A stretch of 35,108 bases of DNA from an uncultured Campylobacter sp. Lineage in GTDB: Bacteria; Campylobacterota; Campylobacteria; Campylobacterales; Campylobacteraceae. This document shows positions 24,754 to 31,851 of the stretch, piece after piece. Positions within the stretch are counted from its first letter, which is position 1; every line of letters begins with the position of its first letter. Location: assembly GCF_905371695.1 (NCBI RefSeq), contig NZ_CAJPMA010000007.1, positions 1 to 35,108 of the forward strand, read 5' to 3'. A program made the translations under genes and the position numbers. The notes beneath the pieces are model-generated. The model made no database searches. It had not been told where the DNA came from and was given only the letters and a program-made list of their open reading frames with translations.

Positions 24754-26151
24754 TTAGGCCTCGCGCGAGCCGCTTGCCAGCCAGTTTTCGATTATTTCTA
24801 ATTGTTGCGCCACGCTCTCATTTGCCGTTCCGCCCTGCGACTTGCGCGCCTCTTTGGAAGCATTTAGATCAAGAAATTTAACCGCGCCCGCGTCCAAGCT
24901 TTCATCCACGCTTGCAAGCTGCTGCGCATTTAGCTCGCTCAAATCTAGGCCCAAATTTTCCGCATACGCCACGGCCTTGCCCGTGATGAAGTGCGCCTGG
25001 CGAAACGGCACGTTTTTCTCCCGCACGAGATAATCCGCCAGATCGGTTGCCGTGAGGTGCCCGCGCCTCGTCATCGCGAGCATATTTTGCTCGTTAAATT
25101 TAGCCGTTTTTAGCATCTGTTTTAAAATTTCAAGGCTCGCAAGCGCGGTGGCGACGCTGTCAAAAACGCCCTCCTTGTCCTCTTGCATGTCCTTGTTGTA
25201 TGCTAGCGGCAAGCCCTTCATCACCGTTAGCAGCGCGACGAGATTGCCGTTTACGCGTCCCGTTTTGCCGCGGATTAGCTCGGCGACGTCGGGGTTTTTC
25301 TTCTGCGGCATGATCGAGCTGCCCGTACTGTACGCGTCGCTGATCGTGACAAAGCCGAACTCCTGCGAGCTCCACAAGATTAGCTCCTCGCACAGGCGCG
25401 ACGCATGCGTCATCAGCACGCTTACATTAAACAAAATCTCCAGCGCGAAATCGCGGTCGCTGACGCTGTCCATAGCGTTTGGCGTCACTCCCGCAAACCC
25501 CAGCTGCTGCGCGACCAGCTCGCGGTTTATCGGATGCGGCGTGCCGGCAAGCGCGGCGGAGCCTAGCGGACAGAGGTTGTTTCGCTTGCGCGAGCTGGCA
25601 AAGCGCTCGTAATCGCGGCGAAACATAAACGCGTAAGCTAGCAAATGATAGGCAAGGCTCACGGGCTGGGCGTGCTGAAGGTGCGTGTAGCCGGGCATCA
25701 GCGTGTCTGCGTGCTCGCTAGCGATATCTCGCAGAGCTTCTACTAGTTCGCGGATCTTTTCAGCGATTGCAGCGCCGCTTTTAAGCACGTAGAGGCGAAA
25801 ATCAAGCGCGACCTGATCGTTTCTGCTGCGCGCCGTGTGCAGCCTGCCGCCAAGATCGCTTCCGATGAGCTCGCTTAGGCGCTTTTCGACCGCCATATGG
25901 ATGTCCTCGTCGGCGGTTTTAAACTCAAATTTACCGCTTTTTATCTCTTCAAACACGGCGTCAAGCCCTGCGACGATCTTTTCGCTCTCGTCAGGCTTTA
26001 AAATCCCGCAAGCGCCGAGCATCCGAGCGTGCGCCTTGCTGCCCGCGATGTCCTCCTGCCAAAGCGCCCTGTCAAAGCCGATCGAGGCGTTAAACTCCTC
26101 CAAAAGCGCCGAACTCGCCTCGCTAAAGCGCCCCTCCCACATTTTTTTCAC
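24754..26151 (-). CDS. argH: Argininosuccinate lyase
   Basis: It splits argininosuccinate into arginine and fumarate, the last step of arginine synthesis. The fumarase/aspartase-superfamily signature GSSIMPQKKNPD lies near residue 275; HTARSRNDQ and TPGYTHLQHAQP-type segments match the substrate site. I choose the GTG at 26151: it gives MKKMWEGRF, the usual ArgH opening, and AAGGAG stands five bases before it. A longer frame from 26208 would begin upstream of the candidate -10 box. The result is 465 residues, a normal length. The gene looks richer in GC and CTG codons than its neighbours. Confidence 0.95.
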   Translation of the reverse strand: MKKMWEGRFSEASSALLEEFNASIGFDRALWQEDIAGSKAHARMLGACGILKPDESEKIVAGLDAVFEEIKSGKFEFKTADEDIHMAVEKRLSELIGSDLGGRLHTARSRNDQVALDFRLYVLKSGAAIAEKIRELVEALRDIASEHADTLMPGYTHLQHAQPVSLAYHLLAYAFMFRRDYERFASSRKRNNLCPLGSAALAGTPHPINRELVAQQLGFAGVTPNAMDSVSDRDFALEILFNVSVLMTHASRLCEELILWSSQEFGFVTISDAYSTGSSIMPQKKNPDVAELIRGKTGRVNGNLVALLTVMKGLPLAYNKDMQEDKEGVFDSVATALASLEILKQMLKTAKFNEQNMLAMTRRGHLTATDLADYLVREKNVPFRQAHFITGKAVAYAENLGLDLSELNAQQLASVDESLDAGAVKFLDLNASKEARKSQGGTANESVAQQLEIIENWLASGSREA

Positions 26152-26179
26152 GCTCGCTCCTTCGTTTAAATTTTCGGTG

Positions 26180-26224
26180 ATTTTATAAAATTTTAAATCT
26201 CGCCGCACAATATTTGCGGGCGAG
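26180..26224 (-). promoter_or_regulatory. argH promoter with upstream palindrome
   Basis: TATAAAAT (26180-26187 in reverse) is a good -10 box about 30 bases before the GTG. Just upstream CTCGCCGCA (26199-26207) mirrors TGCGGGCGAG (26215-26224) with one extra G. The palindrome covers the -20 to -45 zone, where a repressor could act. It does not resemble the E. coli ArgR box, so the link to arginine control is speculation. Confidence 0.38.
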
Positions 26225-26253
26225 AAAAAAGGCTAAAGCGCGGTAAAATTCCT

Positions 26254-26279
26254 AAAAAACGCGCTTGCCTCTTCGCGCG
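26254..26279 (-). terminator. Terminator after the nitroreductase gene
   Basis: On the minus strand CGCGC (26275-26279), a 10-base loop and GCGCG (26260-26264) are followed by six T residues (26254-26259). It lies between the nitroreductase and argH and would separate the copper operon from argH. The stem is only five pairs, so strength is uncertain. Confidence 0.45.
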
Positions 26280-26332
26280 CCGGTTTTGAAATTTTGCGCG
26301 CTATAAATTAACGCCTTAAAGCCGCTTTTAAT

Positions 26333-26962
26333 TTATTCGATCCACTTTACCACGTCATCCATGCCGCGGCGGATCTTTTTAGGCTGCGGATTTACGCGGT
26401 AGCCGAAAGGTACTAGCAGCGCCACGCGGCGTTCGTTCCATTTTAATCCCAAAATCTCCCCGAGCGCCGCGCGGTCAAAGCCCTCCATAGGGCAGCTGTC
26501 GATACCGCGGCTAGCGGCCTCGTTCATCATCGCAAGCGCTGCGAACATGCACTGCGCGTGCGACCAGTGAAATAGCTCGTCGTCGTCGTTTTTAAAAATT
26601 TTAGCTATTGCGTCCTTGTAAAATTTTAGCGTAGCGGCTCTTTTTTCGTCGCTTTCAAACGGACGGCGGTTTATCGCTTGCGCTATGTAGCCCGCGCCCG
26701 CTTTAAATTCTCTAATTTTAGCCGTAATCGCTACCAAATGCGAGCACGTAGTAATTTGGGGTTGATTCCACGATTTTTCGCGGATTTTCTCGCGCAGCGC
26801 CCTATTTTGTACGACCAAAAAATCCCAATGCTCTAACCCCATGTAGCTAGGCGCTAAAACGCCCGCCTGCAAAATAGCCTCGAAGTCGGCTTTGCCGATC
26901 TTTTTATTCTCGTCGAAAATTTTACAAGCGTGGCGAAAATTCATAATTTCTAAATGCGTCAT
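26333..26962 (-). CDS. Oxygen-insensitive-type nitroreductase, RdxA-like
   Basis: An FMN-dependent NAD(P)H oxidoreductase of the nitroreductase fold, 209 residues. The N terminus FRHACKIFD resembles the RHSCKMFD opening of Helicobacter RdxA, and GIDSCPMEGFD matches its GLDSCIIGGFD. Homologues reduce nitro compounds and activate metronidazole; the natural substrate is unclear (quinones or nitroaromatics). The ATG at 26962 follows AAGGAG, so it has a strong own ribosome site. It comes 48 bases after the TorD-like gene and is probably the last member of the copper cluster. The symbol rdxA is possible, but I do not assign it. Confidence 0.82.
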   Translation of the reverse strand: MTHLEIMNFRHACKIFDENKKIGKADFEAILQAGVLAPSYMGLEHWDFLVVQNRALREKIREKSWNQPQITTCSHLVAITAKIREFKAGAGYIAQAINRRPFESDEKRAATLKFYKDAIAKIFKNDDDELFHWSHAQCMFAALAMMNEAASRGIDSCPMEGFDRAALGEILGLKWNERRVALLVPFGYRVNPQPKKIRRGMDDVVKWIE

Positions 26963-27010
26963 AATTTCTCCTTTATATAGTATTAATGCGGGCGGGTTAC
27001 GGCTAAGGGC

Positions 27011-27559
27011 TTAATCCTTTTGCTTAATGCTAAAAATCGCCATCAGCACTTCGTAAAAATCTTGTAAAAAATAGCCCATCGCCTTGTAAAAAGCGCTTTG
27101 CGCGTTCTTTTGCAAATCGGGCGCGAGCGCGCTTGCGTAAGGTAAAAAATAAGAGATCAAAAAGCCGACCAAAATTTTCCGCATTTTCTCGTCGAGCTCG
27201 TTTTTTAAGATACTGGCGATCAAAATTAGCTGATTTGAAATACTACCAACCTCGCCCATTTTAGGCTCGAATTTTAGCGCTTCGTAAAATTTCGCCAGAT
27301 CCTCGCTAGCGTTTTGAAAATAAAAATCCGCTTGAAATTTCGGCTTTAAAAGCACAAAATCGTCGCATAGCGCCGCGCTACTCTCGCTAGCTAAAAATTC
27401 CGCGTAAAATTTCGCGCCCGCTTCGGCGGCCTTCGTATCGTTTTGCGCGACCCAGCCGTTAGATTTCTTAATACGCATAAAATCGGCCGCATCTAAAATT
27501 TCGTGAAAATTTTTAGCGAAAATCATCGCCAAAACGCCGTAAATTTCGCCCACTCTCAT
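27011..27559 (-). CDS. TorD/NarJ-like chaperone (tentative)
   Basis: An all-helical 182-residue protein. The second half (ILVGFLISYFLPYASAL, then FYKAMGYFLQDF) follows the TorD/NarJ pattern, in which a long helix and the FYxALA-type helix end the fold. Such chaperones hold molybdoenzymes or related redox subunits before Tat export. The central D-H signature is absent here (SISNQL in its place), so it is a divergent member. It begins 9 bases after copA, behind AAGGA, and no molybdoenzyme gene is near; its client may be encoded elsewhere. The assignment rests on pattern only. Confidence 0.5.
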   Translation of the reverse strand: MRVGEIYGVLAMIFAKNFHEILDAADFMRIKKSNGWVAQNDTKAAEAGAKFYAEFLASESSAALCDDFVLLKPKFQADFYFQNASEDLAKFYEALKFEPKMGEVGSISNQLILIASILKNELDEKMRKILVGFLISYFLPYASALAPDLQKNAQSAFYKAMGYFLQDFYEVLMAIFSIKQKD

Positions 27560-27568
27560 CGCCCGTCC

Positions 27569-29740
27569 TTAAAATTTTAAAAATCTAAGCCTAATCGAAT
27601 TTAACACGACCGTAACCGAGCTAAAACACATAGCAAGCGCGCCGTAAGCGGGGTCTAAAAGCATTCCGAACGCGGGATACAGTGCGCCTGCGGCGATAGG
27701 GATACAAATCGCGTTATAACCGAACGCCCAAAATAAATTTTGCCTAATTATTTTCATCGTGGCAAAGCCTAGTTTTAGCAAATTTAGAGCGCCCTTTACG
27801 TCGTTTTTAATCAGCACGACGTCGCCCGCGCCCTTTGCTACGTCAGAACCAGAGTTCATCGCTACGCCGACGTCCGCCAATTTAAGCGACGCCGAGTCGT
27901 TTACGCCGTCGCCGACGAACATTACTTTACCGCGCGCGCCGAGCTCTTTTATTCTTTCGAATTTTTCGCCGGGCAGCATCGAAGCGTAAAATTCGTCCGC
28001 TTCAATCTCTGCGGCCACGCGGGAGACGGCGCTTTGATTATCGCCAGAAAGTATGGCCGTTTTAACGCCCGAACTTTTAAAACCGCTAATCGTCTGCGCG
28101 GCGTCTTGCTTTAACTCGTCGCTAAGCGATAAAATTCCGCGAAATTCGCCGTTAATAGCCGTCAAGGCGACGCTAGCGCAACTTTGCGAAGCGCGCGAAA
28201 TTTTAGCCTTTTGGTCGTTATTTAGCTCTACGCCTTCGTTTGCTAAAAGCTTTTCGTTTCCTATAATTATTAGGTTGTTTTCATCTTGATATTTTACGCC
28301 TAGCCCCGCGATATTTTCGAATTTTCCGCCGATTTTTAGCGGTTTTACGCAGTTTTGCTCGGCGAATTTTACGATAGCTTTGGAGATAGGATGCTCGCTC
28401 AAAGCCTCTACGGACGCGGCCAAAAGCAGATCCGCATCGCTTAAATCGCTACTTTTTACGCTAATTTGCCCGCTAGTTAGCGTGCCGGTTTTATCAAAAG
28501 CTACGGTTTTAATCTCGTGCATAATTTCGATAATTTCGGGGTTTTTGACGATTATGCCCTCTTTCGCGCCGCGAGCGAGCGCGCTAATAATGCCGATAGG
28601 CACGGCAAGCCCGAGCGCGCAAGGACAAGAGATAATTAGCACGCAAATGGCGTTTGACGCGGCGTAGGCGAAATTTCCGCTCGCTATTATCCAAACGATA
28701 AAGGTTAAAATAGAGATCGCGACGACGCTAGGCACGAAGATATTAGCCGCGCGGTCGGCAAAGCGCGATACCGGCATTTTTTTAGCGCTAGCCTCGTTTA
28801 AAAGGCTTAAAATTTGCGATAGCATAGTAGCGTTGGAGCGTTTTAAAACCTTGACGCTAATATAGCCGTTTACGTTTGACGTACCTGCAAATACGGCGTC
28901 GCCGACCTCTTTATACGCGGGCAGGCTCTCGCCCGTTAGCGTGCTAGCGTCTATCTCCGCGCCGCCTTGCACGATCACGCCGTCGCAAGGGACGTTATAG
29001 CCGTTTTTTACCACGACGATGTCGCCCGCGTTTAGCTTGCTAACCTCAACCTCCTCGTTTTGCCCGTCTGGTTTGATTAAAAGCGCGGTTTTTGGCGAAA
29101 TTTTAAGCAGGGTTTTTAGATAATCTCCCGCGCGGGCTTTGGAGCGTTCCTCTAAATATTTACCCAGCAGCACGAAGCCTATTATCATCGAACTGCCCGA
29201 GACGTACATATTATTTAGCTCCGGAGGCAGGAATTTTTGAAATAAAAATACGATTAAAGAATAAATAAACGCGCTAGCCGTTCCTAGCGCCACTAGCACG
29301 TTCATGTCGTAGTTTTTATTTCGCACGGCGCTTAGGGCGTGCGTAAAAAATTCTCGCCCGCCGTAAGCTAGCGCTACGAAGGCTAATATAAGCATAAGCG
29401 CGTCTTTAAAAACGCTTCTAGCGCCCAGCGTTTCGAGCGCCATTATCGCTACGCTAACGGCGATGGTAAAGATAAATTTTCGCTCCATCGCTTTTAGTCG
29501 CGCGCTTTGTTTAAGCTCGAATTCTTCGTAATCCTGCGCGATCTCGTAGCCTAGCTTTTTTATTTTGGCTTCTAAAGTTTCGCGAACGGCGGGTTGTGAA
29601 ATTTCAAATTCTCCGCTGCCGTCCGCGAAATTTACGCTAGCGCTAAGTACGCCTTGCGTTTTTTTCGCGACCCGTTCGATTGCGTTAGAGCAATTAACGC
29701 AGCTCATCCCCGCTATATTTAGCTTGATTTTCTCGCTCAT
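27569..29740 (-). CDS. copA: Copper-exporting P1B-type ATPase
   Basis: It pumps Cu(I) across the inner membrane. One N-terminal metal-binding domain carries GMSCVNC (Cys 14 and 17). The transport site CPC is at 372-374, the phosphorylated Asp is D416 in DKTGT, the HP motif is at 450-451 and GDGVND is at 610-615. The last helix has MCFSS, close to the MSxSS signature of Cu(I) pumps, and YN is in the previous helix, so copper rather than zinc is likely. Eight helices and 723 residues are normal. I use the ATG at 29740, which overlaps the stop of the copZ-like gene by one base (TGATG). Confidence 0.93.
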   Translation of the reverse strand: MSEKIKLNIAGMSCVNCSNAIERVAKKTQGVLSASVNFADGSGEFEISQPAVRETLEAKIKKLGYEIAQDYEEFELKQSARLKAMERKFIFTIAVSVAIMALETLGARSVFKDALMLILAFVALAYGGREFFTHALSAVRNKNYDMNVLVALGTASAFIYSLIVFLFQKFLPPELNNMYVSGSSMIIGFVLLGKYLEERSKARAGDYLKTLLKISPKTALLIKPDGQNEEVEVSKLNAGDIVVVKNGYNVPCDGVIVQGGAEIDASTLTGESLPAYKEVGDAVFAGTSNVNGYISVKVLKRSNATMLSQILSLLNEASAKKMPVSRFADRAANIFVPSVVAISILTFIVWIIASGNFAYAASNAICVLIISCPCALGLAVPIGIISALARGAKEGIIVKNPEIIEIMHEIKTVAFDKTGTLTSGQISVKSSDLSDADLLLAASVEALSEHPISKAIVKFAEQNCVKPLKIGGKFENIAGLGVKYQDENNLIIIGNEKLLANEGVELNNDQKAKISRASQSCASVALTAINGEFRGILSLSDELKQDAAQTISGFKSSGVKTAILSGDNQSAVSRVAAEIEADEFYASMLPGEKFERIKELGARGKVMFVGDGVNDSASLKLADVGVAMNSGSDVAKGAGDVVLIKNDVKGALNLLKLGFATMKIIRQNLFWAFGYNAICIPIAAGALYPAFGMLLDPAYGALAMCFSSVTVVLNSIRLRFLKF

Positions 29741-29943
29741 CAAATCTCTTTTATAACGTCAAATCCTAAGTCGGCTAAGTCTCGCTTAAAATTTTCGACC
29801 TTTGCGCCGTCTAAATTTACGCTCACTACGCGAGGCTGGACGGATAAATCGACCTCTATCTCGCCGTAATCGTCTTTTAGCGCGTTTTTAATCGTATTCG
29901 CGCAGTTTTGGCAATTAATATTAGAAACTTCGAATTTTTTCAT
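29740..29943 (-). CDS. copZ: CopZ-like copper chaperone (heavy-metal-associated domain)
   Basis: A free 67-residue HMA domain with the metal motif NCQNC near residues 9-13 and the beta-alpha-beta-beta-alpha-beta spacing. CopZ delivers Cu(I) to CopA. The M-x-C-x-x-C methionine is replaced by Asn/Ile (NINCQNC), a mild departure. It overlaps the upstream acetyltransferase by four bases (ATGA) and copA by one base, giving a tightly coupled three-gene unit. The role follows from the neighbour copA. Confidence 0.85.
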   Translation of the reverse strand: MKKFEVSNINCQNCANTIKNALKDDYGEIEVDLSVQPRVVSVNLDGAKVENFKRDLADLGFDVIKEI

Positions 29944-30494
29944 TTTACGTCCTTTACTAGGTGATTAAATTCGTGATTATTTACTAAAATTTTAGCGTCC
30001 TCTTTGAAACCTAACCGCTCGTAGTACAGCTTTGTTTTAGGTTTTTTAGCATCGACTATTAAGGCGAGTTTTTTAAAATTTCGCTCTTTGGCGACCTCGT
30101 AAGCGCGGCCGATTAGCGCCGTGGCGATACCTTGATTTCTATAATCTTCGCTCACGGCGATGCTATCTATGTAAAATTCGTCCTCAAAACATTCGGCGTC
30201 TAAATTTTCGCTAGCGCCCGCTCGGCGCAGATGCTCTTTTATCGGCTCGTCTAAATTCGACGCGTCGCCGCCGAAATAAGCGCACATAGCGCCGACTATT
30301 TCGTCGTTTGCGCTAAAAGTGTAGATATTTTCGTAGCTTATTCTATTTGACTCGCGGATAAAAAAAGAGCATAAAATTTCGTCGCATTCGCCGTCTGAAT
30401 TCGCGCCCGTCAAAGTAAACGCGATATCCTCCATAGCTAGCCGCAAAAGTCCTATACATCTAGCCGCGTCTCGTTTTTTCGCTTTATTAATCAT
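29940..30494 (-). CDS. GNAT-family N-acetyltransferase
   Basis: A 184-residue acetyltransferase. The acetyl-CoA loop is in the YRNQGIATALI segment (Q/RxxGxG/A type) and the late YYERLGF motif closes the fold; IDSIAVSEDYR is the usual strand before the loop. The acceptor is unknown. It is the first gene of the copper unit, sharing four bases with the copZ-like gene. No ribosome site precedes the ATG; the TATAAT box ends seven bases before it, which suggests a leaderless message (see findings). Confidence 0.85.
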   Translation of the reverse strand: MINKAKKRDAARCIGLLRLAMEDIAFTLTGANSDGECDEILCSFFIRESNRISYENIYTFSANDEIVGAMCAYFGGDASNLDEPIKEHLRRAGASENLDAECFEDEFYIDSIAVSEDYRNQGIATALIGRAYEVAKERNFKKLALIVDAKKPKTKLYYERLGFKEDAKILVNNHEFNHLVKDVK

Positions 30495-30501
30495 AACGCG
30501 A

Positions 30502-30507
30502 ATTATA
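30502..30507 (-). promoter_or_regulatory. -10 box of the GNAT-copZ-copA operon
   Basis: A perfect TATAAT on the minus strand. Transcription would begin at about 30494-30496, at or next to the A of the ATG at 30494, so the first gene would have almost no leader. A 14-bp inverted repeat lies just upstream. Confidence 0.55.
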
Positions 30508-30519
30508 GGCTTAAAATCT

Positions 30520-30554
30520 AAATTTTAAACAAATAAATTTTTTGTTTAAAATTT
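30520..30554. repeat. 14-bp perfect inverted repeat in a divergent promoter region
   Basis: AAATTTTAAACAAA at 30520-30533 is mirrored exactly at 30541-30554 across a 7-base spacer. It lies between the divergent GNAT and yebC genes, covering roughly -25 to -60 of the GNAT promoter and sitting about 35 bases before the yebC -10 box. Position favours an operator over a terminator. I do not recognise a known copper-regulator site in it. Confidence 0.6.
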
Positions 30555-30588
30555 GAAACTTAAAAGCAAATGTAAAAATTTTTTTAGC

Positions 30589-30594
30589 TATAAT
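30589..30594 (+). promoter_or_regulatory. -10 box of yebC
   Basis: Extended TATAAT preceded by GC and a T-rich upstream tract (TTTTTTTAGC), as usual for Campylobacter sigma-70 promoters. The leader would be about 23 bases, with AAGGA at 30614-30618 just before the ATG. Confidence 0.65.
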
Positions 30595-30623
30595 TTCGCA
30601 AATTTCAACGTTTAAGGATAATT

Positions 30624-31331
30624 ATGGGACGAGCATTTGAATACCGAAGGGCGGCGAAGGAAGCGCGCTGGGATAAAATGAGCAAGGTCTTTCCCAAGCT
30701 TTCAAAAGCCATAACCGTCGCTGCGAAAGAAGGCGGGTGCGACCCGGATATGAACCCTAAACTTCGCGCCGCGATAGCCGCCGCGAAGTCCGAAAATATG
30801 CCCAAAGATAATATCGACGCGGCGATAAAACGCGCAAACGGTAAGGATAGCGCCGATATTAAAACCATATTTTACGACGGCAAAGCCGCTCACGGCGTGC
30901 AAATCATCGTAGAAACGGCTACGGATAACCCGACTCGCACGGTAGCAAACGTCAAGGCTATTTTTAGCAAAAACGGCGGCGAAGTACTTCCTAGCGGGAG
31001 TTTAAGCTTTATGTTTTCTAGAAAAAGCGTATTTGAACTAGCAAAACCCGCTCGCGATATCGAAGAAATCGAGTTGGAGCTAATAGACTTCGGACTAACC
31101 GAAATCGAAGAGGGCAATGGTGAAATTTTCGTCTACGGCGATTATACTAGCTTCGGCACGCTTCACGAAGGTATCGAAAAACTAGGCCTTGAAGTAAAAA
31201 AAGGCTCGCTTCAATATTTACCAAACGCAAGCGTTAGCCTAAGCGAAGAGCAAATGAGCGAAATCGAGCGGCTTTTAGATAAACTAGAAGACGACGACGA
31301 CGTCCAAGCGGTCTATACGAATATCGAATAA
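30624..31331 (+). CDS. yebC: YebC/PmpR family protein (TACO1-like)
   Basis: A 235-residue cytoplasmic protein. The N terminus GRAFEYRRAAKEARWDKMSK, the helix ending in KDNIDAAIKRA and the acidic C terminus are family hallmarks. It is usually annotated as a transcriptional regulator; more recent work on the family points to a role in translation of proline-rich stretches. The start is clear from AAGGA and the -10 box upstream. It probably shares a message with the cyclophilin gene 15 bases downstream. Confidence 0.95.
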   Translation: MGRAFEYRRAAKEARWDKMSKVFPKLSKAITVAAKEGGCDPDMNPKLRAAIAAAKSENMPKDNIDAAIKRANGKDSADIKTIFYDGKAAHGVQIIVETATDNPTRTVANVKAIFSKNGGEVLPSGSLSFMFSRKSVFELAKPARDIEEIELELIDFGLTEIEEGNGEIFVYGDYTSFGTLHEGIEKLGLEVKKGSLQYLPNASVSLSEEQMSEIERLLDKLEDDDDVQAVYTNIE

Positions 31332-31346
31332 ATTAAAAGGATAAAA

Positions 31347-31841
31347 ATGAGATCAGACGAACTTAAAATTTACGAGCCGAATTTAGACGAGGTAAAAAAA
31401 GCCAAATACGCCGTGCTAGAAACCGACAAAGGAACGATTACGCTCGAGCTTTTCGCCGAAGAGGCGCCGCAGACGGTAGCGAATTTCGTAGAGCTTATTA
31501 AAAGCGGATTTTACGACGGGCTAAATTTTCACCGCGTAATCCCTAATTTCGTAATCCAAGGCGGCTGCCCGCACGGTACGGGCACGGGAGGTCCCGGCTG
31601 GCGGATAATCTGCGAATGCGACGATCAAAAAGTAAAACACGAGCGCGGTAGCCTTTCTATGGCTCATGCCGGACGCGACACGGGCGGAAGCCAGTTTTTC
31701 ATCTGCCACAGCGCGCAGCCTCATCTAGACGGCGTACATACGGTGTTCGGCAGATGCGCGAACGAAGAGAGTTTAAAAGTGCTAGACGCGATCAAAGCGG
31801 GAGATAAGATAAAATCGGCGACCGTAAAAGAGAGCCTGTAA
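31347..31841 (+). CDS. ppiB: Cyclophilin-type peptidyl-prolyl isomerase
   Basis: It speeds proline isomerisation in folding proteins. The active-site arginine is in FHRVIPNFVIQGG, and GGSQFFI plus the LDGVHTVFGR segment complete the cyclophilin core. The 164 residues contain no signal peptide, so it is the cytoplasmic type. A short N-terminal extension precedes the first strand. AAAGGA precedes the ATG. The symbol follows the cytoplasmic E. coli enzyme and is not proven here. Confidence 0.9.
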   Translation: MRSDELKIYEPNLDEVKKAKYAVLETDKGTITLELFAEEAPQTVANFVELIKSGFYDGLNFHRVIPNFVIQGGCPHGTGTGGPGWRIICECDDQKVKHERGSLSMAHAGRDTGGSQFFICHSAQPHLDGVHTVFGRCANEESLKVLDAIKAGDKIKSATVKESL

Positions 31842-31851
31842 GGGGGAAATT

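Noticed and set aside
25052..25612. 186-codon plus-strand frame opposite argH
   Set aside because: It is the antisense of a clear argH, with no ribosome site and no recognisable domain.
24754..26151. argH as a horizontally acquired gene
   Set aside because: It looks more GC-rich and uses more CTG than neighbours, but ribA and parts of other core genes look alike, and no mobile element flanks it.
26152..26208. Extra 19 residues at the argH N terminus
   Set aside because: This start is upstream of the candidate -10 box, and the GTG at 26151 has AAGGAG and gives the usual ArgH opening.
30520..30554. Inverted repeat as a transcription terminator
   Set aside because: Both flanking genes point away from it, so there is no transcript for it to end; an operator role fits better.
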